From assembly GCF_023734775.1 (NCBI RefSeq), contig NZ_AP025735.1, positions 1 to 64,000 of the forward strand: a stretch of 64,000 bases of DNA. Reading direction: 5' to 3'. A program made the position numbers and the translations under genes. Within the stretch, counting starts at the first letter, position 1, and each line of letters starts with the position of its first letter. The DNA comes from Nostoc cf. commune SO-36. Its GTDB lineage: Bacteria > Cyanobacteriota > Cyanobacteriia > Cyanobacteriales > Nostocaceae. The notes beneath the pieces were generated by a model. It was not told the origin of the DNA, did no database searches, and saw only the letters and a program-made list of their open reading frames with translations. Positions 16,164-24,739 of this stretch are shown here, one piece after another.

Positions 16164-17249
16164 ATGCCCCCTAAACCACTACCAGCAGCTACTTTAAAGC
16201 CTAATCAATCTAAAAAATCTACTACAGAATCAGCAACAGACGGCATTCTTTTAGGTGATAAAGTTTACTGGAATCCTGCAAATTTACCCAATGGTCACGT
16301 TGCCATCATTGGCGCTTCTGGCTCTGGAAAAACCCAAACTCTGAAAGCGATCGCTTATGAACTCCCACGTTTTATACCGAGTGTACGCTGCATAACCATT
16401 GATTTTCATGGCGATCAGGAACTACCAGGTGAGGTATGTTATCCGCTCAACATGGAATCACCTTATGGCATCAACCCCTTAGTAGTTGATCTAGACACTA
16501 AAGGTGGTGGGCCAAGTTTGCAAGCGATCGCAGTCGCCGCCATCCTGAAAAAAGCCCTCACAATGGGCGTGAACCAGGAAGGATTAATCATTGACATCCT
16601 AACTACCTGCTACAAGCAATGTGGAATTATTCAAGATGAACCAATCACCTGGAAACAGCAGCCCCCTACCTTCGCTGATGTACAAGGAGAAATAGAGTTT
16701 AGAATTAGGAAAAATTGTAAGGAATCCTCCAAACTAGCCCTGAAACTCGCAGCAATGTTTGAATACGGGATCTTCACTCGTCCTCAGCCATCACTCGATC
16801 ATCAAATTATTCGGTTTGATTTATCGGCATTGGGTAAGGTTCCTGGACTAAGTGCGATCGCAGCTGAAGCATTAATCAAACAGGTGATGGATTCTCATAG
16901 AATTGCTGGTGAAATTGAGGGGAAAATACCCCGAACATACTTGTTTATTGATGAAGCAAAAGAGGTGAAAACCTCTCGAACTTTAAATATAGTATTGGCT
17001 GATGGTCGGAAATTTGGACTTGGTGCTGTGGTGGCTTCTCAGCGAGATGCTGAAATCAGTAACGAAGTTATTGCTAATACTTCAACCAAAATCATCTTAA
17101 GCGTTGACCAGACGGAAGTTAAAAGGGTTGCTTCACGGTTTCGTTTTTCTGACCATCTAATAGCTAATCTAGAACCCCTTCAAGCGTTGGTGAGGATGGG
17201 TAAGGATGGGCATAAAGTTAATATCAAGCCTTATTATGAAAGAATTTAA
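16164..17249 (+). CDS. HerA/TraD-class ATPase (conjugation or DNA-pump like)
   Basis: A 361-residue FtsK-HerA superfamily ATPase. Walker A is IIGASGSGKTQTLKA (about residues 47-61), followed by CITIDFHGDQE; Walker B is RTYLFIDEAKE (about 258-268), and a late motif VVASQRDAEIS matches the sensor region of VirB4/TraG-type proteins. There is no membrane segment in this subunit, unlike VirD4. It overlaps the following HlyD-like gene by 14 bases. Its neighbours (HlyD-like adaptor, TolC-like protein) suggest that it powers transport of DNA or protein across the envelope; this is an inference. Confidence 0.78.
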   Translation: MPPKPLPAATLKPNQSKKSTTESATDGILLGDKVYWNPANLPNGHVAIIGASGSGKTQTLKAIAYELPRFIPSVRCITIDFHGDQELPGEVCYPLNMESPYGINPLVVDLDTKGGGPSLQAIAVAAILKKALTMGVNQEGLIIDILTTCYKQCGIIQDEPITWKQQPPTFADVQGEIEFRIRKNCKESSKLALKLAAMFEYGIFTRPQPSLDHQIIRFDLSALGKVPGLSAIAAEALIKQVMDSHRIAGEIEGKIPRTYLFIDEAKEVKTSRTLNIVLADGRKFGLGAVVASQRDAEISNEVIANTSTKIILSVDQTEVKRVASRFRFSDHLIANLEPLQALVRMGKDGHKVNIKPYYERI

Positions 17250-18453
17250 TACCAATAACTTAATTACTTATATTTCCATTGGACTAGCTGGACTAATTTT
17301 TACAGCTAAATATTATCCTCAGAATCAAACAGCCGTTGCAGAATCGCAAAGTAAGGCAATTATTAAAAATACTACTGAGTCTGATACAGACGATCAAGTA
17401 GATGATTCTGCCATTTCAGTCTTACAGCAAAACCGTCCTCTAAGAATGAGCATCAGTGTTGACAATCCTTCATTTTTAAAGGTTAGAGTTGGACAGGAAA
17501 TTAAAAAAGGGGATGTGATATCTGACAACTCCACAGAACGCGATCGCTTAGATAAACAGAAAAAATCTGTCAAGTTACAAATTGATAATCTAAAATCTAA
17601 AGCTATTCCCGAACCCTTCAAACCAAAGGCATTGCTGGGACTTAAGCCATTACCCCCGGCTATTTTCTCAGAGGAAAGTGCAGCGATCGCCCAATCTAAA
17701 ATGAAGTTATCCCAGGCTGAGGCACTTCTAGAGGCGCGTACACAGCTATTACAAAGTGATAACCCAGAGCGTAGGGCTGAATCTGAAAATGCTGAAGCCG
17801 GATTCCAAATTGCTTCTCTTAAAGTGGCAGAACAAGAGCAGATGATTCAGTCAATGCGAGATATGAAACTATCAACTGAGATTTTGCAACATGAGGAGGC
17901 TAAATTAAAGCAGTTGCAATCGGAAATGGATCAGGCTAATTCTGCACTCGACCAAGCGAAAGCCAAACTCAACGCTTCTGCTATCCTTCAACAACAGGAA
18001 TTACAGCAGCTTCAGATAAATGTAAGATTGGCACAGTCTGACTTAGAAGTAGCAGAATCTCGTTTAACTGCTGCTCAAAATCGCCGCCAACTTACAGAAT
18101 ATGATGCAAACCTCAATGAGGCACGTAGACAACAGCAGGAAAATCAAACTCAGCAAGAATATTCGCGGCAGCAGCAACAATATGCCCAATCTGTCAGGGA
18201 TAGGGATTATCAACTAGCACAGTTGGCAATTTCACTCACTAATATTGAAGATAAACTAGCACAAATCCCGATGTTGCGATCGCCTAGAAACGGATACATT
18301 AGGCGCATCAAACCGTGGACTGGCAAGGATGGGAAATACACCACAACTATTACTATTAGCGCTGCTACTAATTCCTCTAAGAATGGGGGAAGTACAAGCA
18401 CAGTCACCATCCCCAGTCCAAATCCCAGCAGCACCAGCCAAAACCCCCGCTAA
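17236..18453 (+). CDS. HlyD-like membrane-fusion (periplasmic adaptor) protein
   Basis: The start MKEFNTNNLITY at 17236 overlaps the ATPase gene by 14 bases. A single N-terminal membrane helix (about residues 10-28) is followed by a half-lipoyl motif (FLKVRVGQEIKKGDVISDN, about 75-95), a long coiled-coil hairpin (about 100-345, rich in Gln, Glu, Ala, Leu) and a returning strand LRSPRNGYIRRIKPWTGKDG that resembles the second half-lipoyl segment. This order is that of type I secretion and efflux adaptors, which bridge an inner-membrane engine to a TolC-like duct. A Thr/Ser-rich C-terminus contains SSKN from the dispersed motif and overlaps the next gene out of frame for 125 bases. Confidence 0.75.
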   Translation: MKEFNTNNLITYISIGLAGLIFTAKYYPQNQTAVAESQSKAIIKNTTESDTDDQVDDSAISVLQQNRPLRMSISVDNPSFLKVRVGQEIKKGDVISDNSTERDRLDKQKKSVKLQIDNLKSKAIPEPFKPKALLGLKPLPPAIFSEESAAIAQSKMKLSQAEALLEARTQLLQSDNPERRAESENAEAGFQIASLKVAEQEQMIQSMRDMKLSTEILQHEEAKLKQLQSEMDQANSALDQAKAKLNASAILQQQELQQLQINVRLAQSDLEVAESRLTAAQNRRQLTEYDANLNEARRQQQENQTQQEYSRQQQQYAQSVRDRDYQLAQLAISLTNIEDKLAQIPMLRSPRNGYIRRIKPWTGKDGKYTTTITISAATNSSKNGGSTSTVTIPSPNPSSTSQNPR

Positions 18454-19381
18454 AACTCCGCCGCAACCGACAACTGGAGATGATACTGAGACACCGGACG
18501 AGACACAGGCTACTGAGCAGCCGCAAGAGGATTTATCGCCAGAAGAGGCGCAGCAAGCCGATCAAGATGCTGATTCTCAGTTACCCAAACCTGAACAGAA
18601 CCCTTTTAATAAGCCTTCCATCGATGTAATTCTTGAGAGGGAAATGAATGATGATATGTGGCGGCTGCTGCGCGGTGGACTTCCTTGTTTAGAAACGTCG
18701 GCGGTGTGTTTGCAACAGTTACAGGATAAAGCGATCGCACAATCTCCACTTTTAAAAGAAATTGATACGCGGATATCTGAAGCTAACGACCGAATTAATG
18801 AAGCGAAAGTAAGGAATAAAAAATCTATTCAACTTGCAATACTCACCCCAGGATTACAGTATCTCTTAGGCCCCACACCAACAGCAGGGCAACCACAAGC
18901 GCCAGGGACAGGATTAATTGATAATCTTGCTGGGATATTCAGTGGCAAAACTAACTTAATTAATGGGTTACTTAATGTAATCGGCATACCTTTCTTTCAG
19001 GGTACTCAAGGCGGGAATGCAGATGCTCAAAGAAATGCGATCGCTATCAGTGATATTCAAGTAAAGGTGGCTGAATTACAGCGCAGCCGCGCCCAATTAG
19101 CAGATACAATTCGGGATAAAGTAGCCCAATCACTTATCAGTTTTGATGAAGCGAGAACTGATTTTCAAACCGCTCAAGTTGTAGCAAGTCGAGCAGTAGA
19201 CCAATTCAAAATTTTTGAACTGAGATATGTGAGGGGTAATTCTGATACAGAAACTTATTTATTAAGACAAAATAGCCTAGACAATACGAAAGCCCAAACT
19301 TATAGAGCTTGGGCTAAAATGCGGCGGTCATTATTTGAAATTAAATTGTTAGTTTTATCAATTAAAGATGCAGAGATTTAA
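18329..19381 (+). CDS. TolC-like outer-membrane/periplasmic protein
   Basis: The product begins with a clear signal peptide (MGNTPQLLLLALLLIP, cleavage near VQAQS, residue 25), followed by a long Pro/Thr/Glu/Gln-rich linker (26-95), then an alpha-helical region. Residues about 230-345 (helices with RAQLADTIRDKVAQSLISFD and DQFKIFELRYVRGNSDTETY) follow the pattern of a TolC/OEP repeat. The two Cys near residues 120-127 may form a disulfide. The signal-peptide region lies in a different frame over the 3' end of the HlyD-like gene. It likely forms the outer end of the envelope system with the preceding genes. A TolC relationship is inferred from pattern, not from identity. Confidence 0.6.
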   Translation: MGNTPQLLLLALLLIPLRMGEVQAQSPSPVQIPAAPAKTPAKTPPQPTTGDDTETPDETQATEQPQEDLSPEEAQQADQDADSQLPKPEQNPFNKPSIDVILEREMNDDMWRLLRGGLPCLETSAVCLQQLQDKAIAQSPLLKEIDTRISEANDRINEAKVRNKKSIQLAILTPGLQYLLGPTPTAGQPQAPGTGLIDNLAGIFSGKTNLINGLLNVIGIPFFQGTQGGNADAQRNAIAISDIQVKVAELQRSRAQLADTIRDKVAQSLISFDEARTDFQTAQVVASRAVDQFKIFELRYVRGNSDTETYLLRQNSLDNTKAQTYRAWAKMRRSLFEIKLLVLSIKDAEI

Positions 19382-20016
19382 GGCCAGCTTGATGGTATGT
19401 AAGCCGAGCTTACGCCATTGGTTGTACGACAAATCGGCGGATCGCCTGCATCTGCTAAAGATGCCAAAGTATAAGAGTTTGTACCAATATCAAAAGTATC
19501 TGGCAGTGTTGAGCCGCTAGAAGCACGAAGAATGCCAAATCCGCAAGCATTAATCGACACATTTCTGCTAGCAGTGCTTGGAAGTGTAATTGCAACAGCG
19601 CTACCAGGGGTCTTGCCAACTATTACCACTTGCCCATTAGGGGTTTTAAAGTTTGCAGTTCGCGCTTCAGCAAACGTTCCACTAGTGCAAGCAGGCAAAA
19701 CTTGTGTTGGCAATGCAGATGCATCAATTGCCATACTATCCACTTTTAACCCCTCGAATGAACCGCTAGAAGGGACAGAAATTCTTAATTCGCCACAAGC
19801 TCCAGCAATTCTTGCAGTAGAGCGATCAACACTTCCTAGCTGCACTTGCACCCGGCTATTCGCAGTTGCCGAGATGTAGACTGTAGAACCGTATGTAGCA
19901 TCCATGACTTTATACACTGTATTGCTGCCATAGGGGATAGCAGCAGCCGGAGCAATACTAGCCGCTAATACACCAACTGTAGCAGTAGCAATTAAACCAG
20001 ATTTAATTAGTTTCAT
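19378..20016 (-). CDS. Secreted hypothetical protein
   Basis: A 212-residue exported protein with a Sec signal peptide (MKLIKSGLIATATVGVLAAS, cleavage near PAAAI, about residue 27) and a beta-rich, Ser/Thr/Gly/Ala-rich mature part, with four Cys (two in ACGEL and ACTSG, then NACGFG and PPICRT) that can pair. It is convergent with the operon (4-bp overlap of stops). Upstream is a 360-bp regulatory gap. Pilin-like or surface role is possible but unsupported. Confidence 0.6.
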   Translation of the reverse strand: MKLIKSGLIATATVGVLAASIAPAAAIPYGSNTVYKVMDATYGSTVYISATANSRVQVQLGSVDRSTARIAGACGELRISVPSSGSFEGLKVDSMAIDASALPTQVLPACTSGTFAEARTANFKTPNGQVVIVGKTPGSAVAITLPSTASRNVSINACGFGILRASSGSTLPDTFDIGTNSYTLASLADAGDPPICRTTNGVSSAYIPSSWP

Positions 20017-20381
20017 ACATCACCATTAGTAAAGTAAGTTTTCTCTTTGCTTTACTCCATGTTTGTTTGTAATTATCTTTTTTAAAAACAGTAAGCTTAC
20101 TGAAAATTATTAATTATATTTTGAGTTATTTTAAATTGAGTAAACTTAGGAAAAATGCTTAAAACTTTAGTTATTTATATAAAGATTAAATAAAATAATC
20201 CAGATAATTACTTGTATCTTTATAGCGTTTTTTGTCTGGCATACAACTATATTAAATCATAATTATCAATTCACTTATCCGGCAGACGATTAGATATTAA
20301 TAAAAGTGACTGGCAGACAATTAAGCAAAGTTAGAAGTAATAAGTTAATGGGCAAACTGATAGGAGTATCACAGCCCTTAT
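20017..20381. promoter_or_regulatory. Divergent promoter region
   Basis: AT-rich 365-bp gap between divergent genes 20016(-) and 20382(+). It holds three related words, GTCTGGCATAC, CCGGCAGAC and TGGCAGACAATTAAG, near 20234-20325; related words (GTCTGG, CCGGCAGAC) also occur upstream of 13447. These may be operator half-sites; inference. Confidence 0.3.
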
Positions 20382-20978
20382 ATGCCGAAAAAGCTCCTGA
20401 ATAGCCCAGCTTTCCTAATTGCCTCTGTCGCTGCTATTGTTGCTGTAGCAGGTACATCCCCCAAAACTAGATCGCTTATAGAAGCGGCGGCGGATTCCAC
20501 ATCACCTCGCGCAATGGCACTGTCGGAACAATGGACAGTTGCGAGTGTTGCTGACGGGGACACGATTACTGTCCGTCGCAGTGGCGAAACTAAAAAAATC
20601 CGATTCTGTGGGATCGATGCCCCAGAAATTAAACACGGCAAACAACCGGGGCAACCACTTGGGCAAGAATCAAAAGCTAATTTGCAGCGTTTGGTTAATG
20701 AGGTAGGGGGCAAGGTATCAGTAGTTAGTATTGAGAGCGATCGCTATGGCAGAACTGTAGCTGAAGTTTTTTCCTCTAAGAATGGAATTGAGAAAAACTT
20801 CAATGAGGAGCAACTATCAAGCGGAAATGCGTATTTATATAAGCAATATGCTGGGAAATGCCCTAATAAACCAGTTTTTGAGAAGGTGGAGGCGATCGCA
20901 CAATCTAAAAAGCTGGGTGTTTGGTCGGGTAACTACCAAAAGCCTTGGGAATATCGCAAGCAGCAGCGCAGCAGGTAA
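20382..20978 (+). CDS. Thermonuclease (SNase) family nuclease
   Basis: A 198-residue protein with an N-terminal hydrophobic segment (about residues 8-24, probable signal/anchor) and a staphylococcal-nuclease domain (about 50-190). Catalytic-type residues are visible: Asp58/Asp60 in VADGDTIT, Arg74 in IRFCGIDAPE, Glu82 and Arg124 in DRYGR. It should cleave DNA or RNA with calcium outside the cytoplasm. A copy of the dispersed motif encodes SSKN at residues 131-134, in a loop between strands. Confidence 0.88.
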   Translation: MPKKLLNSPAFLIASVAAIVAVAGTSPKTRSLIEAAADSTSPRAMALSEQWTVASVADGDTITVRRSGETKKIRFCGIDAPEIKHGKQPGQPLGQESKANLQRLVNEVGGKVSVVSIESDRYGRTVAEVFSSKNGIEKNFNEEQLSSGNAYLYKQYAGKCPNKPVFEKVEAIAQSKKLGVWSGNYQKPWEYRKQQRSR

Positions 20979-21677
20979 TTTATTGCTGTGTACACTGCAT
21001 AGCTTTTACCAATTAAAAGAGTTTTTTTGGAAACTGGCGGTAGCCGTGGCCTAATTTTGGCATGAGCCTAAAGAAAACGCGGCCTAGCCGGTCGAGAGTT
21101 ACGTAAAAGTTTTTAACTTGTTCTTAAAACTAAATATATAAGGCAAGCTTTAAGATGATAAAAAAGCGCAAAGTGGGTGCGTCACGGTTTCCGTGCGCCC
21201 AACTTTGTAAGAAGGAAATTTTATAGATAATTTTTGGTGCGTCAGTCTCCGACCGACTTAAGTTGTTAGATAATTATCAAGCGAGGATTAATAGCAGAGC
21301 GATGTCTACGACGGGCTACCGCCTACGCAATAGTTTATTGAAAAGACTAAGCGCGTCAGTCTTTGACCGACTTGAGTTATTAGACAGTTATCAAGCGAAG
21401 ATTTCTTAAGACTTGCGATGTCTACGACGGGCTACCGCCTACGCAAAAAGAATATTGTTCCAGTCATTCCATTGCGTTCCGGCACTGTCCGCTTTGAGTG
21501 GCCAAGTTTTTGCACTTCGCTGAAAGTCCCTGCCGCTCCCAGTACCTCCACTCCATTCCATTCCTTCCACGTTCTGCTCACTGCGTTTCGGTGCTGGTCG
21601 TTGAGTACCTAAAACCTCGGAAAAGATCGCTGTTACTTCGTAGTTATTTCCCTTCCTTGGAGTACCAAAGAAGGAGT

Positions 21678-21756
21678 CTTTTTTTAGAACCAAAGAGCTA
21701 TTTTACCATGCCCGAAGACGGGCATGGAATAACTCTTTTTGGGGTTCTAAAAAAAG
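21678..21756. repeat. Long interrupted hairpin (79 bp)
   Basis: The outer arms CTTTTTTTAGAACC (21678-21691) and GGTTCTAAAAAAAG (21743-21756) are perfect inverse copies; the inner arms CCATGCCCG and CGGGCATGG around AAGA are also perfect, with partial pairing between (AAGAG / CTCTT). It could act as a bidirectional terminator or a cruciform. Confidence 0.7.
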
Positions 21757-22138
21757 AATGGCAAATTGTTTTTTACTAAGAGATAAAAAACAAATTGCAG
21801 GAGGAAGAAGAAGAGAAAGAAAGAGGAGAGGTAAAGGTATCTCTGCAATCAAGAAAGAAGATCCTCAAAAAACCAGTGTTCGGTAGTTTAGCCACAACAT
21901 CTCGAATTACGATCTTAAATCCACGATCAAAGGGTTTACAACTACCGTGAAGCGTCACCAGTTTTATATTTGATTTTTGGCCTTTCGGCAACCAGCTAGA
22001 GGTTTGTCTCCGTCGCGGGTTGGGTTTCCCCTCCGGCTGGTTAGTTTTGAGATTAGCTACCTGTCGTTTCGCTTCGCCCCCCGCGCGGGTTAGCTCGTTG
22101 CCTCCGGTCTTACGTCATCTCTAACTTTCTTTAGTATG

Positions 22139-22152
22139 CCATGTATACATGG
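22139..22152. promoter_or_regulatory. Palindromic operator CCATGTATACATGG, copy 1
   Basis: Perfect 14-bp palindrome. Identical copies at 22921-22934 and 25552-25565 lie in promoters; a one-mismatch copy is at 25525-25538. This first copy has no adjacent gene, but is followed by ATCTTTAATAAAACTT, which also occurs beside copy 2. Confidence 0.5.
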
Positions 22153-22410
22153 ATAAATCAATGGGTTTTAGCTCATCTTTAATAAAACTTCATAAAAGCT
22201 TTTCGTTCGTTTAACGATAGTGTAATCATCACTGCGTGATCTTCACTGCTCGTGAGTCTTGCGCTACGCGTCTCGACCCACATCGCCCGATCGCTCCACT
22301 CCCTGCGCTACATTCCGGGCTGTCGGAGCTAAAAGAGGCCTAGTTTTTTCACTTCGTTGCTAGCCCCTGCCGCTCCTCCAACCCTCCATTCCGCTCCGGT
22401 CGCTCCGCAG

Positions 22411-22884
22411 TTAGAAAAGACTCAACTGCTGTGGATCATCAAGCCAATCCGGCCGCCAGCTTCTATCGCCATATCTAAATTCAAAAATCGGAAATAAGTA
22501 TATCTGCAATCCTCGATATTTAGCATAAGCAATTGTTAACCAAGTTCCACTACCACCACCAACAACATTAGACCCAGGCTTGCAAACATCAGGGCATAAT
22601 TTATTAGGAAAAGCATACAACCAAGGGTCATTTAGTTGTGCGATCGCATCTATCATTCTTTTGCTACGTTTCGCAAACTGCCAGGGTTGTTTACCCTCAG
22701 TTTCAAACACAGTTAGTTGTTTTTCATAATACGGTGCAGCGCGTCTCACAAAGTTATCTAATCCGTCAGCGTCGCCCACGAACCAGTTAGCTTTATGAGT
22801 TGAAATAAAGTAAGCAAAGTCTTTATAAATTTTCTTCTCGTCGTCTTTAGTTAGATTTCTCGGCCCGCTAAATGCAATGTTCAT
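22411..22884 (-). CDS. SLOG/YspA-like nucleotide-binding protein
   Basis: A 157-residue Rossmann-like protein. MNIAFSGPRNLT at the start, WFVGDADGLDNFVRRAAPYY (about 34-53) and a Gly-rich GGGSGTWLTIAYAKYRG (about 108-124) match the pattern of YspA/DUF2493 proteins of the SLOG superfamily, which bind nucleotide-derived ligands and are often linked to defence or stress. It is divergent from the small-gene array, with the CCATGTATACATGG operator between. Confidence 0.7.
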   Translation of the reverse strand: MNIAFSGPRNLTKDDEKKIYKDFAYFISTHKANWFVGDADGLDNFVRRAAPYYEKQLTVFETEGKQPWQFAKRSKRMIDAIAQLNDPWLYAFPNKLCPDVCKPGSNVVGGGSGTWLTIAYAKYRGLQIYLFPIFEFRYGDRSWRPDWLDDPQQLSLF

Positions 22885-22920
22885 ATCTTTAATAAAACTT
22901 TATCCTACCTCTCAACTATA

Positions 22921-22950
22921 CCATGTATACATGGATATTTATGATATAAT
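22921..22950. promoter_or_regulatory. Operator copy 2 and -10 element
   Basis: CCATGTATACATGG (22921-22934) sits where a -35 box would be relative to TATAAT at 22945-22950, upstream of the gene at 22979. A repressor binding the palindrome would block this promoter and, on the other side, the SLOG gene. Confidence 0.55.
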
Positions 22951-22978
22951 ATAGGTGTACCCGACCAAGGACACCAAC

Positions 22979-23197
22979 ATGACACCTGACAAAAAAGCAC
23001 TATTAGACAAAGAATGTACAGCCTCAATTTTTATCCCTGAGCTTAACGATTACGTGGAGATTGTAGGCGGCAAATGCGAACAAATCGACGGCAAGCAGTA
23101 CCTAAGAATTATTTGCGAAGATTCCAAAGGTAACGAAGTTTGCCTAAATCCTTCAGATTTAGAGCTTTACTTTAAGCGGTTTATTGTTCCGTTTTAA
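22979..23197 (+). CDS. Small hypothetical protein, array gene 1
   Basis: The start MTPDKKALLDKE at 22979 is chosen because it follows the leader TACCCGACC that recurs before later array genes. The 72-residue product is beta-rich (SIFIPELNDYVEIVGGKCEQ) and unrecognised. Confidence 0.6.
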   Translation: MTPDKKALLDKECTASIFIPELNDYVEIVGGKCEQIDGKQYLRIICEDSKGNEVCLNPSDLELYFKRFIVPF

Positions 23198-23270
23198 TTA
23201 ATCATCTCTGCGATCGCTCCTCATGTGATCGCTTCTCTTCATCCTCTAAGAAAATCCAAAGTATCCGACC
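23198..23270 (+). promoter_or_regulatory. Intercistronic module with paired HIP1 and leader motif
   Basis: The order is HIP1, a spacer, a second (here degenerate) HIP1, then CTTCATCCTCTAAGAA and AAAGTATCCGACC directly before the ATG at 23271. Sister modules are at 23496-23575, 23978-24045, 24292-24368, 24633-24739, 25223-25286 and, in shorter form, 26650-26745. Confidence 0.6.
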
Positions 23271-23495
23271 ATGACTAAATTTATCGTAGGCTCATACTAC
23301 CAATGTAGATCAATCTGTGATTACAACTGCATATTCAAATATGAAGTAGTGGCAAGAACAAAGACTTTTATCACCATAAAAAGCCACAACGAAACAGTAA
23401 AAAGAAAGGTTTATCTAGATGGTACAGAAGAATATTGTTACCCGCAAGGTCAATTTTCAATGTGTCCCATTTTAAGGGCAAGTTCTGGTAATTAA
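23271..23495 (+). CDS. Small hypothetical protein, array gene 2
   Basis: A 74-residue beta-rich protein (YYQCRSICDYNCIFKYEVVA) with four or five Cys. The start is fixed by the GTATCCGACCATG leader. Unrecognised; it may bind metal or form a small barrel. Confidence 0.55.
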   Translation: MTKFIVGSYYQCRSICDYNCIFKYEVVARTKTFITIKSHNETVKRKVYLDGTEEYCYPQGQFSMCPILRASSGN

Positions 23496-23575
23496 ATTTT
23501 TTAGCGATCGCTTTGAACGAGCGATCGCACCCTCTCTTCATTTCATCCTCTAAGAATTTTAAAAGGTATCCGACC

Positions 23576-23977
23576 ATGACAGACTTAATGCTGCAAGAAC
23601 TCAGAGAACATAACCCCGAAATCGACGAAAAAGACTGGATAATTTTAGAAGAACGTGCGATCGCTTTTGCGAAAGAAACGGAGCCGATGAGCGGAGACTT
23701 CCTAGAATTTGCAGATGGAATCATCCGGCGTATATCTCATGTTTGGCCAGATAGTGTTCAAAGTTCAACAAGTGGTAGCTGGTATTTGGGCTTATCTTAT
23801 ATGAGTTTTTCCGGGGGTTTATATACTGGGATTCCTAGTGAAACCCTTAGTATTCAAGAAGAAAAACGCATGGGATCGTGTTGGTTTTTCCATCACGGCT
23901 ACCAAACAGCACACAATGCAATCAACGTTAAAGTTCCATGCAGGGTGTGGAAAACAACGTTAAACGCTAGCAGATAA
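23576..23977 (+). CDS. Hypothetical protein, array gene 3
   Basis: The start MTDLMLQELREHNP at 23576 follows AAAAGGTATCCGACC. The 133-residue product has an acidic helical N-terminal part and an aromatic- and Gly-rich C-terminal half. One HIP1 site encodes RAIAF. No known domain. Confidence 0.6.
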   Translation: MTDLMLQELREHNPEIDEKDWIILEERAIAFAKETEPMSGDFLEFADGIIRRISHVWPDSVQSSTSGSWYLGLSYMSFSGGLYTGIPSETLSIQEEKRMGSCWFFHHGYQTAHNAINVKVPCRVWKTTLNASR

Positions 23978-24045
23978 ACAACATTTTTGAGCGATCGCTC
24001 AACTAAAGCGATCGCTCTCTCTTCATCCTCTAAGAATTTAAAACA

Positions 24046-24291
24046 ATGAGACATCCAATCAACCAACCTAAATACAGAATTAATCAAAAAGTGCATATTC
24101 CTTTGTGTTCAGAAGGAGGAATTATCAAGGGAATCAGATATGTAGGGAATGCAGATGACAACAACAAATTTAAGACCAACGGATGGGAGTACAACATTTA
24201 TCATTGGTCTACTTGGAACTGTGTTTACATCTGCGATAGATGGAGCGATTGGGGATGGATAACAGAATCGGAAATAGACAAGCTTAACTAA
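24046..24291 (+). CDS. Small hypothetical protein, array gene 4
   Basis: An 81-residue protein rich in Trp and Tyr (WEYNIYHWSTWNCVYICDRW), resembling small SH3-like beta barrels. Its leader has CCTCTAAGAATTTAAAACA but lacks the GTATCCGACC part seen in its neighbours. Confidence 0.55.
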   Translation: MRHPINQPKYRINQKVHIPLCSEGGIIKGIRYVGNADDNNKFKTNGWEYNIYHWSTWNCVYICDRWSDWGWITESEIDKLN

Positions 24292-24368
24292 CTTTCAAGT
24301 GCGATCGCAATCTCTGCGATCGCTCTCCCTTCACTCATCCTCTAAGAAAATTACAAGGTATCCGACCA

Positions 24369-24632
24369 ATGATTTTAGAATGGCCAACCCCAACCGTAAC
24401 AGAAGATTTTTATAAAAATGATTGTCAATGGCGAGAAATCACAGAAGAAACTTATGATTGGTTTCTCGAATGTGTGCCGCCCCTCAGACAAAATGGCAGC
24501 TATTTTTTGAATGGTGAACCTTACACTCATCTTCGTAACGGTGAAGGTGTTTATTTAGGCTGCAAAGAAGAATCAGGTAGATATTACTGCCGATTAATGA
24601 CTGTGAAACAGTACGACGAACGTAAGTTCTAA
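24369..24632 (+). CDS. Small hypothetical protein, array gene 5
   Basis: An 87-residue protein with an acidic N-terminus and a beta-rich end (GVYLGCKEESGRYYCRLM). Leader ACAAGGTATCCGACCAATG sets the start. Unrecognised. Confidence 0.55.
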   Translation: MILEWPTPTVTEDFYKNDCQWREITEETYDWFLECVPPLRQNGSYFLNGEPYTHLRNGEGVYLGCKEESGRYYCRLMTVKQYDERKF

Positions 24633-24739
24633 TTCATAAGCGATCGCTTATAGGGTGCGACACCGAATAGCCCCGCGCAGCGATCGCTTCTTTTTTCCTC
24701 TAAGAATTTCCACCATCTCCACCCCCACCCACCCCCCAA

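Larger units (their letters stand above)
20979..22410. other. Repeat-rich non-coding region
   Basis: About 1.4 kb without a supported gene. It holds two copies of a block with GCGATGTCTACGACGGGCTA (about 21299 and 21415), three related short blocks with GGTGCGTCA/GCGCGTCAGTCT near 21177, 21236 and 21349, a pair of diverged direct repeats of about 60 bp (21498-21560 and 22338-22400, both with CCCTGCCGCTCC), the long hairpin at 21678-21756, a second AT-rich hairpin at 21767-21794, and one palindromic operator at 22139. It looks like a landing site for repeats or a region encoding a structured RNA. Confidence 0.5.

Noticed and set aside
16164-17249. Call as VirD4 coupling protein of a conjugation system
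   Set aside because: No N-terminal membrane helices and no relaxase or other VirB genes in the window, so only the broader HerA/TraD class is claimed.
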